A stretch of DNA of 64,000 nt. It comes from Trebonia sp963777905 (GTDB lineage Bacteria > Actinomycetota > Actinomycetes > Streptosporangiales > Streptosporangiaceae). Position 1 is the stretch's first letter; each line of letters opens with the position of its first letter. The position numbers were made by a program, and so were the translations under genes. Location of the stretch: contig CAVZSM010000034.1 of NCBI GenBank assembly GCA_963777905.1, positions 54,584 through 118,583 of the forward strand, read 5' to 3'. The notes under the pieces are model-generated. The model saw only the letters and a program-made list of their open reading frames with translations. It was not told where the DNA came from and made no database searches. Below, piece after piece: positions 31,745 to 40,177 of this stretch.

Positions 31745-33945
31745 GCGAGCCGCCGGGTGGCCAACCGCGGCTCTCCGCGGTCGCTTCCCGGACTCTCACG
31801 GCAACGTGGCTGATTACCGCCCTTGCGGCGGCGGCCGGGTGCGTCCTGACCGTGCTCGTGCGGGGGAACATAGCCAGGGGCGACCTCATTGGCAACCTGG
31901 CGGAGTCGCTGGCCAGCGTGTATTACGCCACCCTGGGGGTGCTCATCGTCCGGCGGGCCGCGAACCGGATCGGGTGGCTGATGCTCGGCGTCGGGGCACT
32001 GATCGCCCTTGAGACTGTCGCCAACGGGTACGGGGTGGTGGGCATCAGGCGTCCCGGTACGCTGCCCGCGGCCACGCTGGTCGGGTTGTTCGCCGAGTGG
32101 CTCTTCGTGCCGCTCTTCATCACCCTCATCGGCACGTTCCTGCTCTTCCCCGACGGAAGGCTCCCGTCTTCGCGGTGGCGGCCGGCGGCCTGGGTCGTCG
32201 CCGTCGTTGCCGTGCTCGGGATGACGGGGTTCGCGATCGCACCCCGGCTGGTGCGCATCCCGGCCCCCGGTGGGTCGGTGCTGTTTCCGAATCCGCTCGG
32301 CGTGGCCTCGCTCGGCCCGGTCTGGTCCGGCCTGCTCCTCGGCACGCTCACCGCGCTTAGCTTGGCGTCCCTGCCGCTGCTTGTCATAGTGGTCGCCGCG
32401 CTGGTGACCCGTTTCCGCAGGGGCGGTCCCGATGTGCGGCAGCAGGTGAAGTGGCTGGCATTCGCGCTGGCGGTAATGCTCGTCGCCCAGCTACTCGGCC
32501 CGCTCAGGGACACGGCCACCGGCGGCCCGGCCAGCGGCCCGCTTATCATCGCCTCTGACGCGGTATCGGCGGCCGTCCCGCTTGCCGTGGTGCCTGCCGT
32601 CGTCACGCTGGCGATCCTGAAGTACCGGCTGTACCAGATCGACGTCATCATCAACAAGGCGGTGAAGTACGGCCTGCTCCTGGCGGCCCTCACCGCCGTC
32701 TACGCCGCCATCGTCGTCGGCATCGGGACGCTGGCCGGCTACGTCGGCGGCCCGCTGCTCACTGTCGCGGCGGCGGTCGCGATCGCCGTGCTGTTCCAGC
32801 CAGCCCGGGGCCGGGCCCAGCGGCTGGCCAACCGCTTCGTCTACGGGCGGCGGGCGACGCCCTACCAGGTGCTTGCTGACTTCGCCCAGGACATGGCCGG
32901 CCAGCCGGACGCCGCGGCGACGCTGGACCGGATGGCCGCGCTGCTCGCGGGGGCGACGGGCGCCACCGGGCTCACGGTCTGGATCCGCGTTGGTGAGCAG
33001 CTGCGCCCGCAGGCGACCTGGCCAGCCGGATCCGCCGCGACCGAACCCGTGCCGCTGGCTGACGGAGCGCTGCCGGACTTCGAAGCGACCCGGGCCGTCG
33101 CCGTCCGGCACGGGAACGAGCTGCTTGGCGCGCTCACGGTGGTCAAGCCGCCGGACGAGCCGGTGTCGGCTGCCGAGGAGAGCTTGCTGGCGCACCTGGC
33201 GTCACAGACGGGCCTGGTGCTACGCAACTTGCGGCTCACCGCCGAGCTGCGGGCCACCATCGACGACCTGACGGCATCGCGTCAGCGGCTCGTGCGCGCC
33301 CAGGACGAGGAACGCCACCGGATCGAGCGGAACCTGCACGACGGCGCCCAGCAGCAGCTTGTCGCGCTCAGCATGCTGCTCAGGCTGCTGGAGGACTCCG
33401 CCGAGGACCCCGGTGAGGTCAAGCACCTGGCGGTCCAGCTCAAGGACGGCCTGCGCGCCGCGCTCGAGGACCTGCGTGCGCTCGCCCGCGGCATCTACCC
33501 GCCGCTGCTGGCCGAGCAGGGACTGCGGGCCGCGCTGCGGGCACATGCCGACCGGGTTCCGGTCCCTGTGCTAGTCGAAGCGGACGGCATCGAGCGCTAT
33601 CGCCGGGACACGGAGGCCACCGCCTACTTCTGCATCCTCGAGGCCTTGCAGAACGTCGCCAAGTACGCGCGGGCCTCTCGGGCCTCCGTCGAGCTGGCCT
33701 GCCCAGATGGTCATCTCGAGTTCACAGTCGCGGACGACGGAGTCGGCTTCGACGCCGTGACGGCCTCGGCCGGCACGGGCCTGCAGGGCATGGCCGACCG
33801 CGTCGCCGCGGTCGGCGGCAGTCTCCGGGTCCGCTCGGCACCGGGCACGGGCACGACCATCCACGGTCGCCTGCCGGAAGCAAGTAACAAGGCTAGCGAA
33901 AGAGCGAGCTTACCAAGAAGGAGGCCGACTGCACCGCCGACATGA
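31741..33945 (+). CDS. membrane sensor histidine kinase (HisKA_3 type) without a linked regulator
   Basis: 734 aa from GTG 31741. Same plan as the 29080-31098 kinase: N-terminal helices, a conserved ILKYRLYQIDVIINKAVKYGLLLA hinge, GAF-like domain (about 375-500), a coiled-coil, phosphoacceptor H533 (EERHRIERNLHDGAQQQLVAL), and a HATPase domain (YFCILEALQNVAKYARASRA, GTGLQGMADRVAAVGGSLRV). The C-terminal tail is basic and Ser/Pro-rich. No response-regulator gene is adjacent, so it may signal through the regulator at 28345 or one elsewhere. Confidence 0.88.
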   Translation: MSEPPGGQPRLSAVASRTLTATWLITALAAAAGCVLTVLVRGNIARGDLIGNLAESLASVYYATLGVLIVRRAANRIGWLMLGVGALIALETVANGYGVVGIRRPGTLPAATLVGLFAEWLFVPLFITLIGTFLLFPDGRLPSSRWRPAAWVVAVVAVLGMTGFAIAPRLVRIPAPGGSVLFPNPLGVASLGPVWSGLLLGTLTALSLASLPLLVIVVAALVTRFRRGGPDVRQQVKWLAFALAVMLVAQLLGPLRDTATGGPASGPLIIASDAVSAAVPLAVVPAVVTLAILKYRLYQIDVIINKAVKYGLLLAALTAVYAAIVVGIGTLAGYVGGPLLTVAAAVAIAVLFQPARGRAQRLANRFVYGRRATPYQVLADFAQDMAGQPDAAATLDRMAALLAGATGATGLTVWIRVGEQLRPQATWPAGSAATEPVPLADGALPDFEATRAVAVRHGNELLGALTVVKPPDEPVSAAEESLLAHLASQTGLVLRNLRLTAELRATIDDLTASRQRLVRAQDEERHRIERNLHDGAQQQLVALSMLLRLLEDSAEDPGEVKHLAVQLKDGLRAALEDLRALARGIYPPLLAEQGLRAALRAHADRVPVPVLVEADGIERYRRDTEATAYFCILEALQNVAKYARASRASVELACPDGHLEFTVADDGVGFDAVTASAGTGLQGMADRVAAVGGSLRVRSAPGTGTTIHGRLPEASNKASERASLPRRRPTAPPT

Positions 33946-33985
33946 TCGCGGTGTGGGACGAGAAGTCGGCGATACACGAGACGTC

Positions 33986-34471
33986 TTAGACTCGCTGCGG
34001 TAAGGAAGGGCCCTCGCGGGTCCAGCCTGGAGCGACCACGGTTAGGGAGAGGTCATCGGGGTTGACCTCCTGCCCGCAGTGGCGGCAGACGAACGCCGGG
34101 TCCAGGTCGTGCCCGCACGAGTGGCCGAACACCGAAGGCGGGCTGTCGACCGCCCACTTGTCTCCCCAGGCGCGCAGCGCCTGGAGGACGGTGCGGAGTT
34201 CCCGGCCCGCCTGGGTGAGCTCGTATTCGTGGCGCGGTGGGTGGTCGCTGTACTGGATGCGGGCGATCACGCCGGCGGCCTCGAGCGCGCGCAGCCGGAC
34301 GGCCAGCCGGTCGCGGGGCGCGCCGGTGTTGCGGGCGATCGCGTCGAACCGCTTGTTGCCGAAGGCGATCTCGCGGATCGCGAGCAGCGCCCACTTCTCG
34401 CCGACCACGTTCAGGGCGGCCGCTACCGAGCAGGGACGGCCGGGCAGATCCTCGCGCATACGGACAAGCAT
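33986..34471 (-). CDS. HxlR-family transcriptional regulator with C-terminal Cys motif
   Basis: 161 aa from ATG 34471 (ATG 34459 and GTG 34495 are alternatives). HxlR winged helix: PCSVAAALNVVGEKWALLAIREIAFGNKRFDAIARNTGAPRDRLAVRLRALEAAGVIARIQYSDHPPRHEYELTQAGREL. The C-terminal extension GHSCGHDLDPAFVCRHCGQEV has a CxxH/CxxC-like zinc-ribbon pattern. It diverges from the MFS exporter gene; twin 19-bp direct repeats between the two are candidate binding sites. Confidence 0.85.
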   Translation of the reverse strand: MLVRMREDLPGRPCSVAAALNVVGEKWALLAIREIAFGNKRFDAIARNTGAPRDRLAVRLRALEAAGVIARIQYSDHPPRHEYELTQAGRELRTVLQALRAWGDKWAVDSPPSVFGHSCGHDLDPAFVCRHCGQEVNPDDLSLTVVAPGWTREGPSLPQRV

Positions 34472-34474
34472 ACT

Positions 34475-34527
34475 CGGTTGCGGAATCAAACTCACTCAGG
34501 TTAGGCTTCGGTTGGGTTTTCAAACTC
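34475..34527. promoter_or_regulatory. twin direct repeats in the hxlR/MFS intergenic region
   Basis: CGGTTGCGGAATCAAACTC (34475-34493) and CGGTTGGGTTTTCAAACTC (34509-34527) agree in the first 6 and last 8 positions and are 34 bp apart, close to three helical turns. The spacing and location suit cooperative binding of a dimeric regulator such as HxlR. Confidence 0.45.
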
Positions 34528-34585
34528 GGTAATGCTGGCGCGCTGATGCTGACACGTGGTGCGCGCCGTGGCTACGGGAGGACGC

Positions 34586-36106
34586 GTGACCGACGGCGTG
34601 ATCGACACCAGCGCGGCCAACCGCAACACCGTTGGCGCTCAGGGGACAGCGCGCTTCGCGGCGGTGTTCGCCGTCGTCACGGCCGGCATTGCGATGGTGA
34701 ACCTGGATCTGTTCATCGTCAACGTGGCGTTGCCGTCGATCGGCAGGACATTCGGCGGCGCGGACCTCGCATCGCTGTCCTGGGTGCTGAACGCCTACGC
34801 GATCGTGTTCGCGGCGCTGCTCGTCCCGGCGGGGCGGGCGGCCGACCTGATCGGCCGGCGCACCGCGTTCCTGGCCGGCGTCATCGTTTTCGCGCTCGCC
34901 TCCGCCGCATGTGCGCTGGCACCGGACGTCTGGCTGCTCGTCGTCGCGCGGATCGTCCAGGCGGCCGGCGGCGCGCTGCTGATGCCGGCCTCCCTTGGCC
35001 TGCTGCTGGCGGCGGCGCCGCCAGACAAGCGCACCGGCGCGATCCGCGGCTGGACCTCGGTCGGGGGAGCGGCGGCCGCGCTGGGCCCGGTGCTCGGCGG
35101 CGCACTGGTCGCCGCGAACTGGCGCTGGGTCTTCCTGGTGAATGTCCCGATCGCGGCCGTCGCGCTGCTGGCCAGCCTGCGCGTGCTGCCGCGCGCTGAT
35201 AACAGCAAGAAGCGCGCCAGCGCCGACACAGCCGACACTGTCCGTCCGGACACCGTGGGCGCCGCGCTGTTCACGATCGCTATCGGCGCGCTCGCCCTGG
35301 CCCTGGTCAAGTCCGACGAGTGGGGCTGGACGTCGGCCCGGGTACTGGGCTCGATCGCGGTGGCCGCGGTCCTGCTCGCGCTGTTCATCCGCCGGTCCGC
35401 CCGGCACCCCGCGCCGGTCATCGAGCCGCACCTGCTCAGGCTTCCGGCGTTCTCGACGGCGACCGCGGCGAACGTCGTGTTCGGCGCCGCGTTCGGCGCG
35501 ATGCTGCTGATGGTGACCCTCTGGTGCCAGGACGTCTGGGGCTGGTCCGCGCTGCGCACGGGCCTGGGCGTCGCCCCGGGCCCGCTGCTCGTGCCGTTCT
35601 TCGCCATAGGCGCGGGCCCGCTCGCCCGCCGCATCGGCCCCGGCCCGGTCGCCGCCCTGGGCTGCGCGATCTACGCGGCGGGCTGCGTGTTCTGGCGGTT
35701 CAACCTGTCGCTGGTACCCGACTACCCCGCGCACATGCTGCCCGGCATGCTGATGACGGGGACCGGCGTCGGCCTCGCGTTGCCCACTCTCGTGAGCGCA
35801 GGGGTCTCCGCGGTCCCGCCGCACCGCTTCGCAACCGGATCCGGCGTGGTCACGATGGCGCGTCAGGTCGGCATCGTGATCGGCGTCGCCATCCTGGTCA
35901 CGGTCCTCGGTCACCCGTCAGGCGCCGCCGCGCTGGCGGCCTTCCAGCATGCGACGGTAGTGATCGCCGCCATCGCGATCACCGCCGGCCTGGCGTCGCT
36001 GCTGCTGGTCCGCAGCACCAGGGGAGCCCGCGCCAGCGCGGCGGTCACGGTCGCGGAAAACCCAGTGGCGGCCGCGGCGGAGGAACCCGTACGTTCGGAG
36101 CCGTGA
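34586..36106 (+). CDS. MFS transporter, DHA2 (14-helix) drug-efflux type
   Basis: 506 aa from GTG 34586 with GGGAGG upstream. DHA2 signatures: MVNLDLFIVNVALPSIGRTFG (motif D1), LLVPAGRAADLIGRRTAFLAGV (motif A), ARIVQAAGGALLMPASLGLL (motif B) and GPVLGGALVAANWRWVFLVNVPI (motif C). Likely proton-driven export of small lipophilic compounds, controlled by the divergent HxlR regulator. Its end overlaps the start of the broken RNA-ligase gene by 4 bp. Confidence 0.9.
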   Translation: MTDGVIDTSAANRNTVGAQGTARFAAVFAVVTAGIAMVNLDLFIVNVALPSIGRTFGGADLASLSWVLNAYAIVFAALLVPAGRAADLIGRRTAFLAGVIVFALASAACALAPDVWLLVVARIVQAAGGALLMPASLGLLLAAAPPDKRTGAIRGWTSVGGAAAALGPVLGGALVAANWRWVFLVNVPIAAVALLASLRVLPRADNSKKRASADTADTVRPDTVGAALFTIAIGALALALVKSDEWGWTSARVLGSIAVAAVLLALFIRRSARHPAPVIEPHLLRLPAFSTATAANVVFGAAFGAMLLMVTLWCQDVWGWSALRTGLGVAPGPLLVPFFAIGAGPLARRIGPGPVAALGCAIYAAGCVFWRFNLSLVPDYPAHMLPGMLMTGTGVGLALPTLVSAGVSAVPPHRFATGSGVVTMARQVGIVIGVAILVTVLGHPSGAAALAAFQHATVVIAAIAITAGLASLLLVRSTRGARASAAVTVAENPVAAAAEEPVRSEP

Positions 36107-36514
36107 CCGAGGAAAGCGCCCTGCTCGTCACCGTCCCCGCCGCCGAGCCGGCGGTGGCCAGGCACCGCTCCCGCCTCGACACGAGCGCGGCGGTCGGCGT
36201 TCCGGCGCACATTACGGTGCTGTACCCATTCCTGCCGCCGGACCTTATTGACGCGGACACCCACGCGACCCTCGCCCGCCTGTTCGCGTCCGTTCCCGGT
36301 TTCCCCTTCACACTGGACCAGACGCGCTGGTTCCCTGACCCGGTGCTGTGGCTCGGCCCGTCGGACACGGCCCGGTTCTCAGCGCTGACAGCGCTCGTCG
36401 CCGCCGCGTTCCCTTCCTGCCCGCACCGAGGTCACCCTGATGACCGGCCCGGCACCGCGCTCCGCGCCGCCCGCTGCCCGTTGGACGACGCTGGCAACGT
36501 TCTCCCTCGCCTAG
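36103..36514 (+). pseudogene. 2'-5' RNA ligase/LigT-type protein with internal deletion and frameshift
   Basis: GTG 36103 opens a LigT-like frame with the first HxT motif (VPAHITVLYPF) and continues to FPSCP. The normal middle part with the second HxT motif is missing. The expected C-terminus (EVTLMTGPAPRSA to WTTLATFSLA, stop TAG 36512-36514) follows at once in another frame. A deletion of perhaps 40-50 codons plus a frame change therefore inactivated it. It is translationally coupled to the exporter gene and lies just left of the cysS cassette repeat. Confidence 0.75.
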
Positions 36515-36541
36515 CCGCTTCCCGTCAGCCGCGTTGGCGCC

Positions 36542-36635
36542 CGCGTTTCCGCGGAAGCGCATTGTGCACAATTTCACAAGGCCAGGGAGGCCAGCATGGC
36601 CTTGAGCCCGGCCAGGTAACCCTGGGCGTCGGCCG
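36542..36635. repeat. left 94-bp direct repeat flanking the cysS cassette
   Basis: 91 of 94 bases match 38037-38130. The copy holds the last about 21 codons and 3' flank of the APH-like gene, including perfect palindromes TTCCGCGGAA and ATTGTGCACAAT. Here it is detached from any gene. Confidence 0.92.
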
Positions 36636-36704
36636 CTGATCGAGCGGCACCGTCGGCTGCGCACGGACGGTTCTCACTACAATGAGCCGTCGTCTGGAGG
36701 TCAC

Positions 36705-37985
36705 GTGCGCCTGTTTGACACGGCAACTAAGACGCTCATGCCGGTCGATCCGCCCGATGGACGCATCGGCATGTACTTCTGCGGGCCGACCGTCTACGCG
36801 CGGGCGCACGCGGGCAACGCGCGCCCGTTCGTGCTCGGCATGTGGCTAACCCGGTGGCTCCGCGCGTCCGGCCGGACCGTGACCTTCGTGCACAACATCA
36901 CCGATATCAATGACAAGATCTACGCCGCGGCCCCGAACGCGAGCGCGGACCTCGCCAACGCGGCGGCGGAATGGTACCTGCAGGACGTCTCCGCGCTGGG
37001 ACTCGGCCTGCCGGACCATATGCCCCGCGTGACAGAGCATGTCCCCCAGATCATCGAGTTCATCGCAAACCTCATCGCCAACGGCTCCGCCTACGCCGCG
37101 GACCGCGACGTCTACTTCCGGGTCTCCGGTGACAACAGATACGGGAGCCTGTCCCGGCAGCGCACGTTGGAACCGGAGGACCGCCTGCCGAACCCGGCCA
37201 AGGAGGACCCCCGGGACTTCGCGCTATGGAAGGCCCGCAAGGACGGGGAGGACACGTTCTGGGACTCGCCGTGGGGCAAGGGTCGGCCCGGCTGGCACAT
37301 CGAGTGCACGGTGCTGGCAGAGGCGCTGCTGGGCAAGGCCTTCGAGATCCACGGCGGCGGCCTCGACCTGGTGTTTCCCCATCACGAGAACGAGCTCGCC
37401 CAGGCACGGGCACTGGGCGGATCCTTCGCCCGGATCTGGGCCCACAACGGAATGCTCCAGTTCACCGGCGAGAAGATGTCTAAATCGGAAGGGAACGTCA
37501 CCACCATCCGAGAGGTCCTCGACGAATGGGGCGCCGAGACATTCCTGCTTTTCCTGATGACGGGGCACTGGCGACGGCCTATCGAGTTCTCAGCCGACAC
37601 GATGGCGCAGGCCGTGGCCAGAGCGCAGACCTTCCGCAACGCGTTCACGCTGACGGAGGCTCGCCCCGATGAGAGCCAGTGGGCTGAGTTCGCGGCCGCG
37701 CTCGAAGACGACTTCGACACGCCGCGGGCGCTGGCGGTCATGCACCGATGGGCATCCGAGCGGCAGCTGCGGCTGCTGAGCCGGGGTTTGGAGATCTTCG
37801 GGCTGGCGTCGCTCGCTCATCATGCCGAAGCGCCCTCCCACGTGCGCGCGATGAGGGAGCAGCGCGACGCCGCGCGGCGCAAGCGCGACTTTGCCCTAGC
37901 CGACAAGATCCGCGCCGACATCGAGGCCGCCGGCTGGGAAATCCGTGACGACCCGAGCGGGGCCTCGCTACTGGTTCCCCGGTGA
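36705..37985 (+). CDS. cysS: cysteinyl-tRNA synthetase homologue in a repeat-flanked cassette
   Basis: 426 aa from GTG 36705 (GGAGG 4 nt upstream); somewhat shorter than usual CysRS (about 460). Zinc/cysteine-site residues are present (YFCGPTVY, HIECTVLAEALLG, HGGGLDLVFPHHENE) and KMSKS is intact (GEKMSKSEGN). The HIGH motif is changed to HAGN within YARAHAGNARPF. MshC-type features are absent, so it charges tRNA-Cys or is a specialised paralogue. It is probably an extra copy; the housekeeping gene is not in view. The gene converges on the APH-like gene. Confidence 0.85.
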   Translation: MRLFDTATKTLMPVDPPDGRIGMYFCGPTVYARAHAGNARPFVLGMWLTRWLRASGRTVTFVHNITDINDKIYAAAPNASADLANAAAEWYLQDVSALGLGLPDHMPRVTEHVPQIIEFIANLIANGSAYAADRDVYFRVSGDNRYGSLSRQRTLEPEDRLPNPAKEDPRDFALWKARKDGEDTFWDSPWGKGRPGWHIECTVLAEALLGKAFEIHGGGLDLVFPHHENELAQARALGGSFARIWAHNGMLQFTGEKMSKSEGNVTTIREVLDEWGAETFLLFLMTGHWRRPIEFSADTMAQAVARAQTFRNAFTLTEARPDESQWAEFAAALEDDFDTPRALAVMHRWASERQLRLLSRGLEIFGLASLAHHAEAPSHVRAMREQRDAARRKRDFALADKIRADIEAAGWEIRDDPSGASLLVPR

Positions 37986-38036
37986 CTCGACACCGTGGGC
38001 GTGAGCATGTTCGCCGCCTGCCGGCGCCAAGACCAA

Positions 38037-38130
38037 CGCGTTTCCGCGGAAGCGCATTGTGCACAATTTCACAAGGCCAGGGAGGCGAGCACGGCCTTGA
38101 GCCCGGCCAGGTAACCCTGGGCATCGGCCG
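38037..38130. repeat. right 94-bp direct repeat flanking the cysS cassette
   Basis: Parent copy of the repeat at 36542-36635, 1,495 bp to its right. It covers the 3' flank and last codons of the APH-like gene (stop at 38069). Palindromes TTCCGCGGAA (38042-38051) and ATTGTGCACAAT (38056-38067) lie just outside the stop. Confidence 0.92.
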
Positions 38131-39037
38131 GCTGGCCGGCCCGGAGGTCATGGGCCGCGTAGCCGATGAGGATTCGGAGCTGACTGAGGGCAAGCCACCG
38201 TCCCCGGTCGGTCCAGAACGGCGCGGCCCCGTAGCCGGCCGCCAGGGCCGCGCGGTCTATCTCGGGCCATTCCCAGCACAGCAGGGCCAGGTCATCCAGC
38301 GGGCGGCCGCCGCACGCATCGCCGAAGTCGAGCAGCCCGGTCACGGTCACCGCTTCGTCCTCGCCCGCGACGACGAAGATATGGTCAGGGAACAGTTCGC
38401 CGTGGCACAGCACCGCCGGGCCGTCGCCGCGCGCCGCCACCGTCTCGGGGAGCAGGCCCTCCGCCCGGCGGACCTCCGCTTGTGTCAGCAGCCCCGCCCC
38501 GGCCAGCGAGCGCAGGTTGTCGAGCCGGTTCGCCAGGTCGGCCGCCTGCAGGGCGGCATTGTCGGCGAACTCGAAGCTCCCGTCGGCGCGGCGGCGGTAG
38601 AACCCGTCGACCCGCACTGAGTGCAGCCGGGCGATCACCTGCCCGCAGGAGCGGGCCGCGGATCGGCGCTGACCGGCTGACATCCCCGGCAGCATGATGC
38701 TCAGTGGCCGGCCGGCCACCGCCGTCTGTACCATCACCGTCTTCGGGCCTGCCGGGGTTTCCGCGGCCCCGACCCACACGACCTCGGGTACCGGGACCCC
38801 GGCCTGGCGGGCCCGGGCCAGGAACCACGCCTCCTGGTCCAGGCCGTTGCTTTCGTGGGCCTCACCCCGGATCACGAGCCTGGCGCCCGAGGCGGTCACC
38901 ACCTCGTGAACTTCCCGGGCGCGGCCGCTGCCCAGGTTTCTCTTGCTCGCGGCGACCCCTTCAGCGCAGGCCTGTGAGACCAGCCAGGACAGCACATCCC
39001 CGGTGAGGCGCCCGCTGTCAGGCTGGGCCGGGGCCAT
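38069..39037 (-). CDS. aminoglycoside-phosphotransferase-fold kinase-like protein
   Basis: 322 aa from ATG 39037. Kinase-like small lobe (NLGSGRAREVHEVVTASGARLVIRG), catalytic loop CHGELFPDHIFV, and metal loop VTGLLDFGDACGGRPLDDLALL. In the catalytic loop the usual HGDxxxxN reads HGE with H in place of the magnesium-binding Asn, so catalysis may be altered. Substrates of this fold range from sugars and drugs to choline. It starts 2 bp after the monooxygenase gene. Its last codons are duplicated at 36542-36635. Confidence 0.78.
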   Translation of the reverse strand: MAPAQPDSGRLTGDVLSWLVSQACAEGVAASKRNLGSGRAREVHEVVTASGARLVIRGEAHESNGLDQEAWFLARARQAGVPVPEVVWVGAAETPAGPKTVMVQTAVAGRPLSIMLPGMSAGQRRSAARSCGQVIARLHSVRVDGFYRRRADGSFEFADNAALQAADLANRLDNLRSLAGAGLLTQAEVRRAEGLLPETVAARGDGPAVLCHGELFPDHIFVVAGEDEAVTVTGLLDFGDACGGRPLDDLALLCWEWPEIDRAALAAGYGAAPFWTDRGRWLALSQLRILIGYAAHDLRAGQPADAQGYLAGLKAVLASLAL

Positions 39038-39039
39038 GA

Positions 39040-40173
39040 TCAGGCCGCCAGCGGGGCGGTCCACGGGTTGTAGCTGTAGACCCAGTCGACGTCGGTCTTC
39101 TCGCGCAGCCAGGTGTTGGTCCTGGAGGTGAGCTGGACCCGGGAGGTGCGGGGCTTGCGGGTCGCCTCCAGCCGGCGGAACGCGCCGGGGATGCCGGCCG
39201 GGTCGTCGACCTCCGCTAGCAGCCGGGACAGGACGGCGGCATCCTCCAGGGCCATGGCGGCGCCCTGGGCCATGTACGGCGTCATGGGATGGCACGCGTC
39301 GCCGAGCAGGGTGACGTTGCGGTCCTGCCATCGCGGCAGCGGGTCGCGGTCGGCCAGGGCCCACTTGTGCACGTCCGGGCAGGCCGCCAGGACGTGCCGC
39401 ACCTGCGGGTGGAAGCCGTCGAACGCCGCGCGCAGCGTGGGCATGTCGCCCTTGGCCGACCACGACTCGACGGTGAAGCCAGGTTCCGGCTGGCTGGTGA
39501 CGAAGTAGACCTCGCTGCGGTCCGGCTTGACGTAGTAGATGACGATGTGCCGGTCCTCGCCCCACCACTTGGTGCATTCGCCGATGTCGTAGCCGCCCAG
39601 CAGCGCGGCGGGGAAGGTGGTGCGGTAGGCGATGCGCCCGGTGAAGCTGGGCTTCTCCGCGCCGAACAGCAGCTCCCTGACGAGCGAGTGGACGCCATCG
39701 GCGGCGACCACGCCGTCGTGCACCGCGGTGCTGCCGTCGGCGAAGCCGAGCATCACCGATCCGGCCCTGTCGTCCAGCCCCGTGAGCTTGTGGTCCAGCC
39801 GGATGCGCTCGCCGGGCACGGCGCTGGCCAGGGTGGCGTGCAGGTCGCCGCGGTGCGCCAGCAGGTAGGGCGCGCCGTACTTCGCCTCCGCGGCTGGGCC
39901 GAAGATCTGGTCGTACCGCACCTCGCCGGTACGCCAGTCCCTGTTGTTCCACGACCGCGGGTAGAACGCCTCGCCGCGTATCCGCTGCTCGAGGCCCAGC
40001 CCGCGCAGCACCTGCATCGCGTTGCAGCCGACCTGGATGCCCGCGCCGAGCCTGGCGAACTTCCGCGCCTGTTCGTAGACCGTGACGTCGACGCCGGCCC
40101 GGAGCAGCGCGGCGGCCGTGGCGAGCCCGCCCATCCCAGCGCCGATCACGGCGATGGAAAGCCTGCCACCCAT
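39040..40173 (-). CDS. NicC-like FAD-dependent aromatic monooxygenase
   Basis: 377 aa. Rossmann IAVIGAGMGGLATAAALLRAG, FAD loop ARLGAGIQVGCNAMQVLRGLGL, HRGDLHATL, and second FAD motif VTLLGDACHPMTPYMAQGAAMALEDAAVLS. The middle and end (CTKWWGEDRHIVIYYV, NTWLREKTDVDWVYSYNPW) recall 6-hydroxynicotinate 3-monooxygenase and salicylate hydroxylases, which perform decarboxylative hydroxylation of a ring acid. It sits with an enoyl-CoA hydratase and an APH-like gene on one strand; the substrate is not certain. Confidence 0.85.
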   Translation of the reverse strand: MGGRLSIAVIGAGMGGLATAAALLRAGVDVTVYEQARKFARLGAGIQVGCNAMQVLRGLGLEQRIRGEAFYPRSWNNRDWRTGEVRYDQIFGPAAEAKYGAPYLLAHRGDLHATLASAVPGERIRLDHKLTGLDDRAGSVMLGFADGSTAVHDGVVAADGVHSLVRELLFGAEKPSFTGRIAYRTTFPAALLGGYDIGECTKWWGEDRHIVIYYVKPDRSEVYFVTSQPEPGFTVESWSAKGDMPTLRAAFDGFHPQVRHVLAACPDVHKWALADRDPLPRWQDRNVTLLGDACHPMTPYMAQGAAMALEDAAVLSRLLAEVDDPAGIPGAFRRLEATRKPRTSRVQLTSRTNTWLREKTDVDWVYSYNPWTAPLAA

Positions 40174-40177
40174 GCGG

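Noticed and set aside
36640..36704. T-box leader upstream of cysS
   Set aside because: Only about 65 bp separate the left repeat from the start; no specifier loop or antiterminator pattern is visible.
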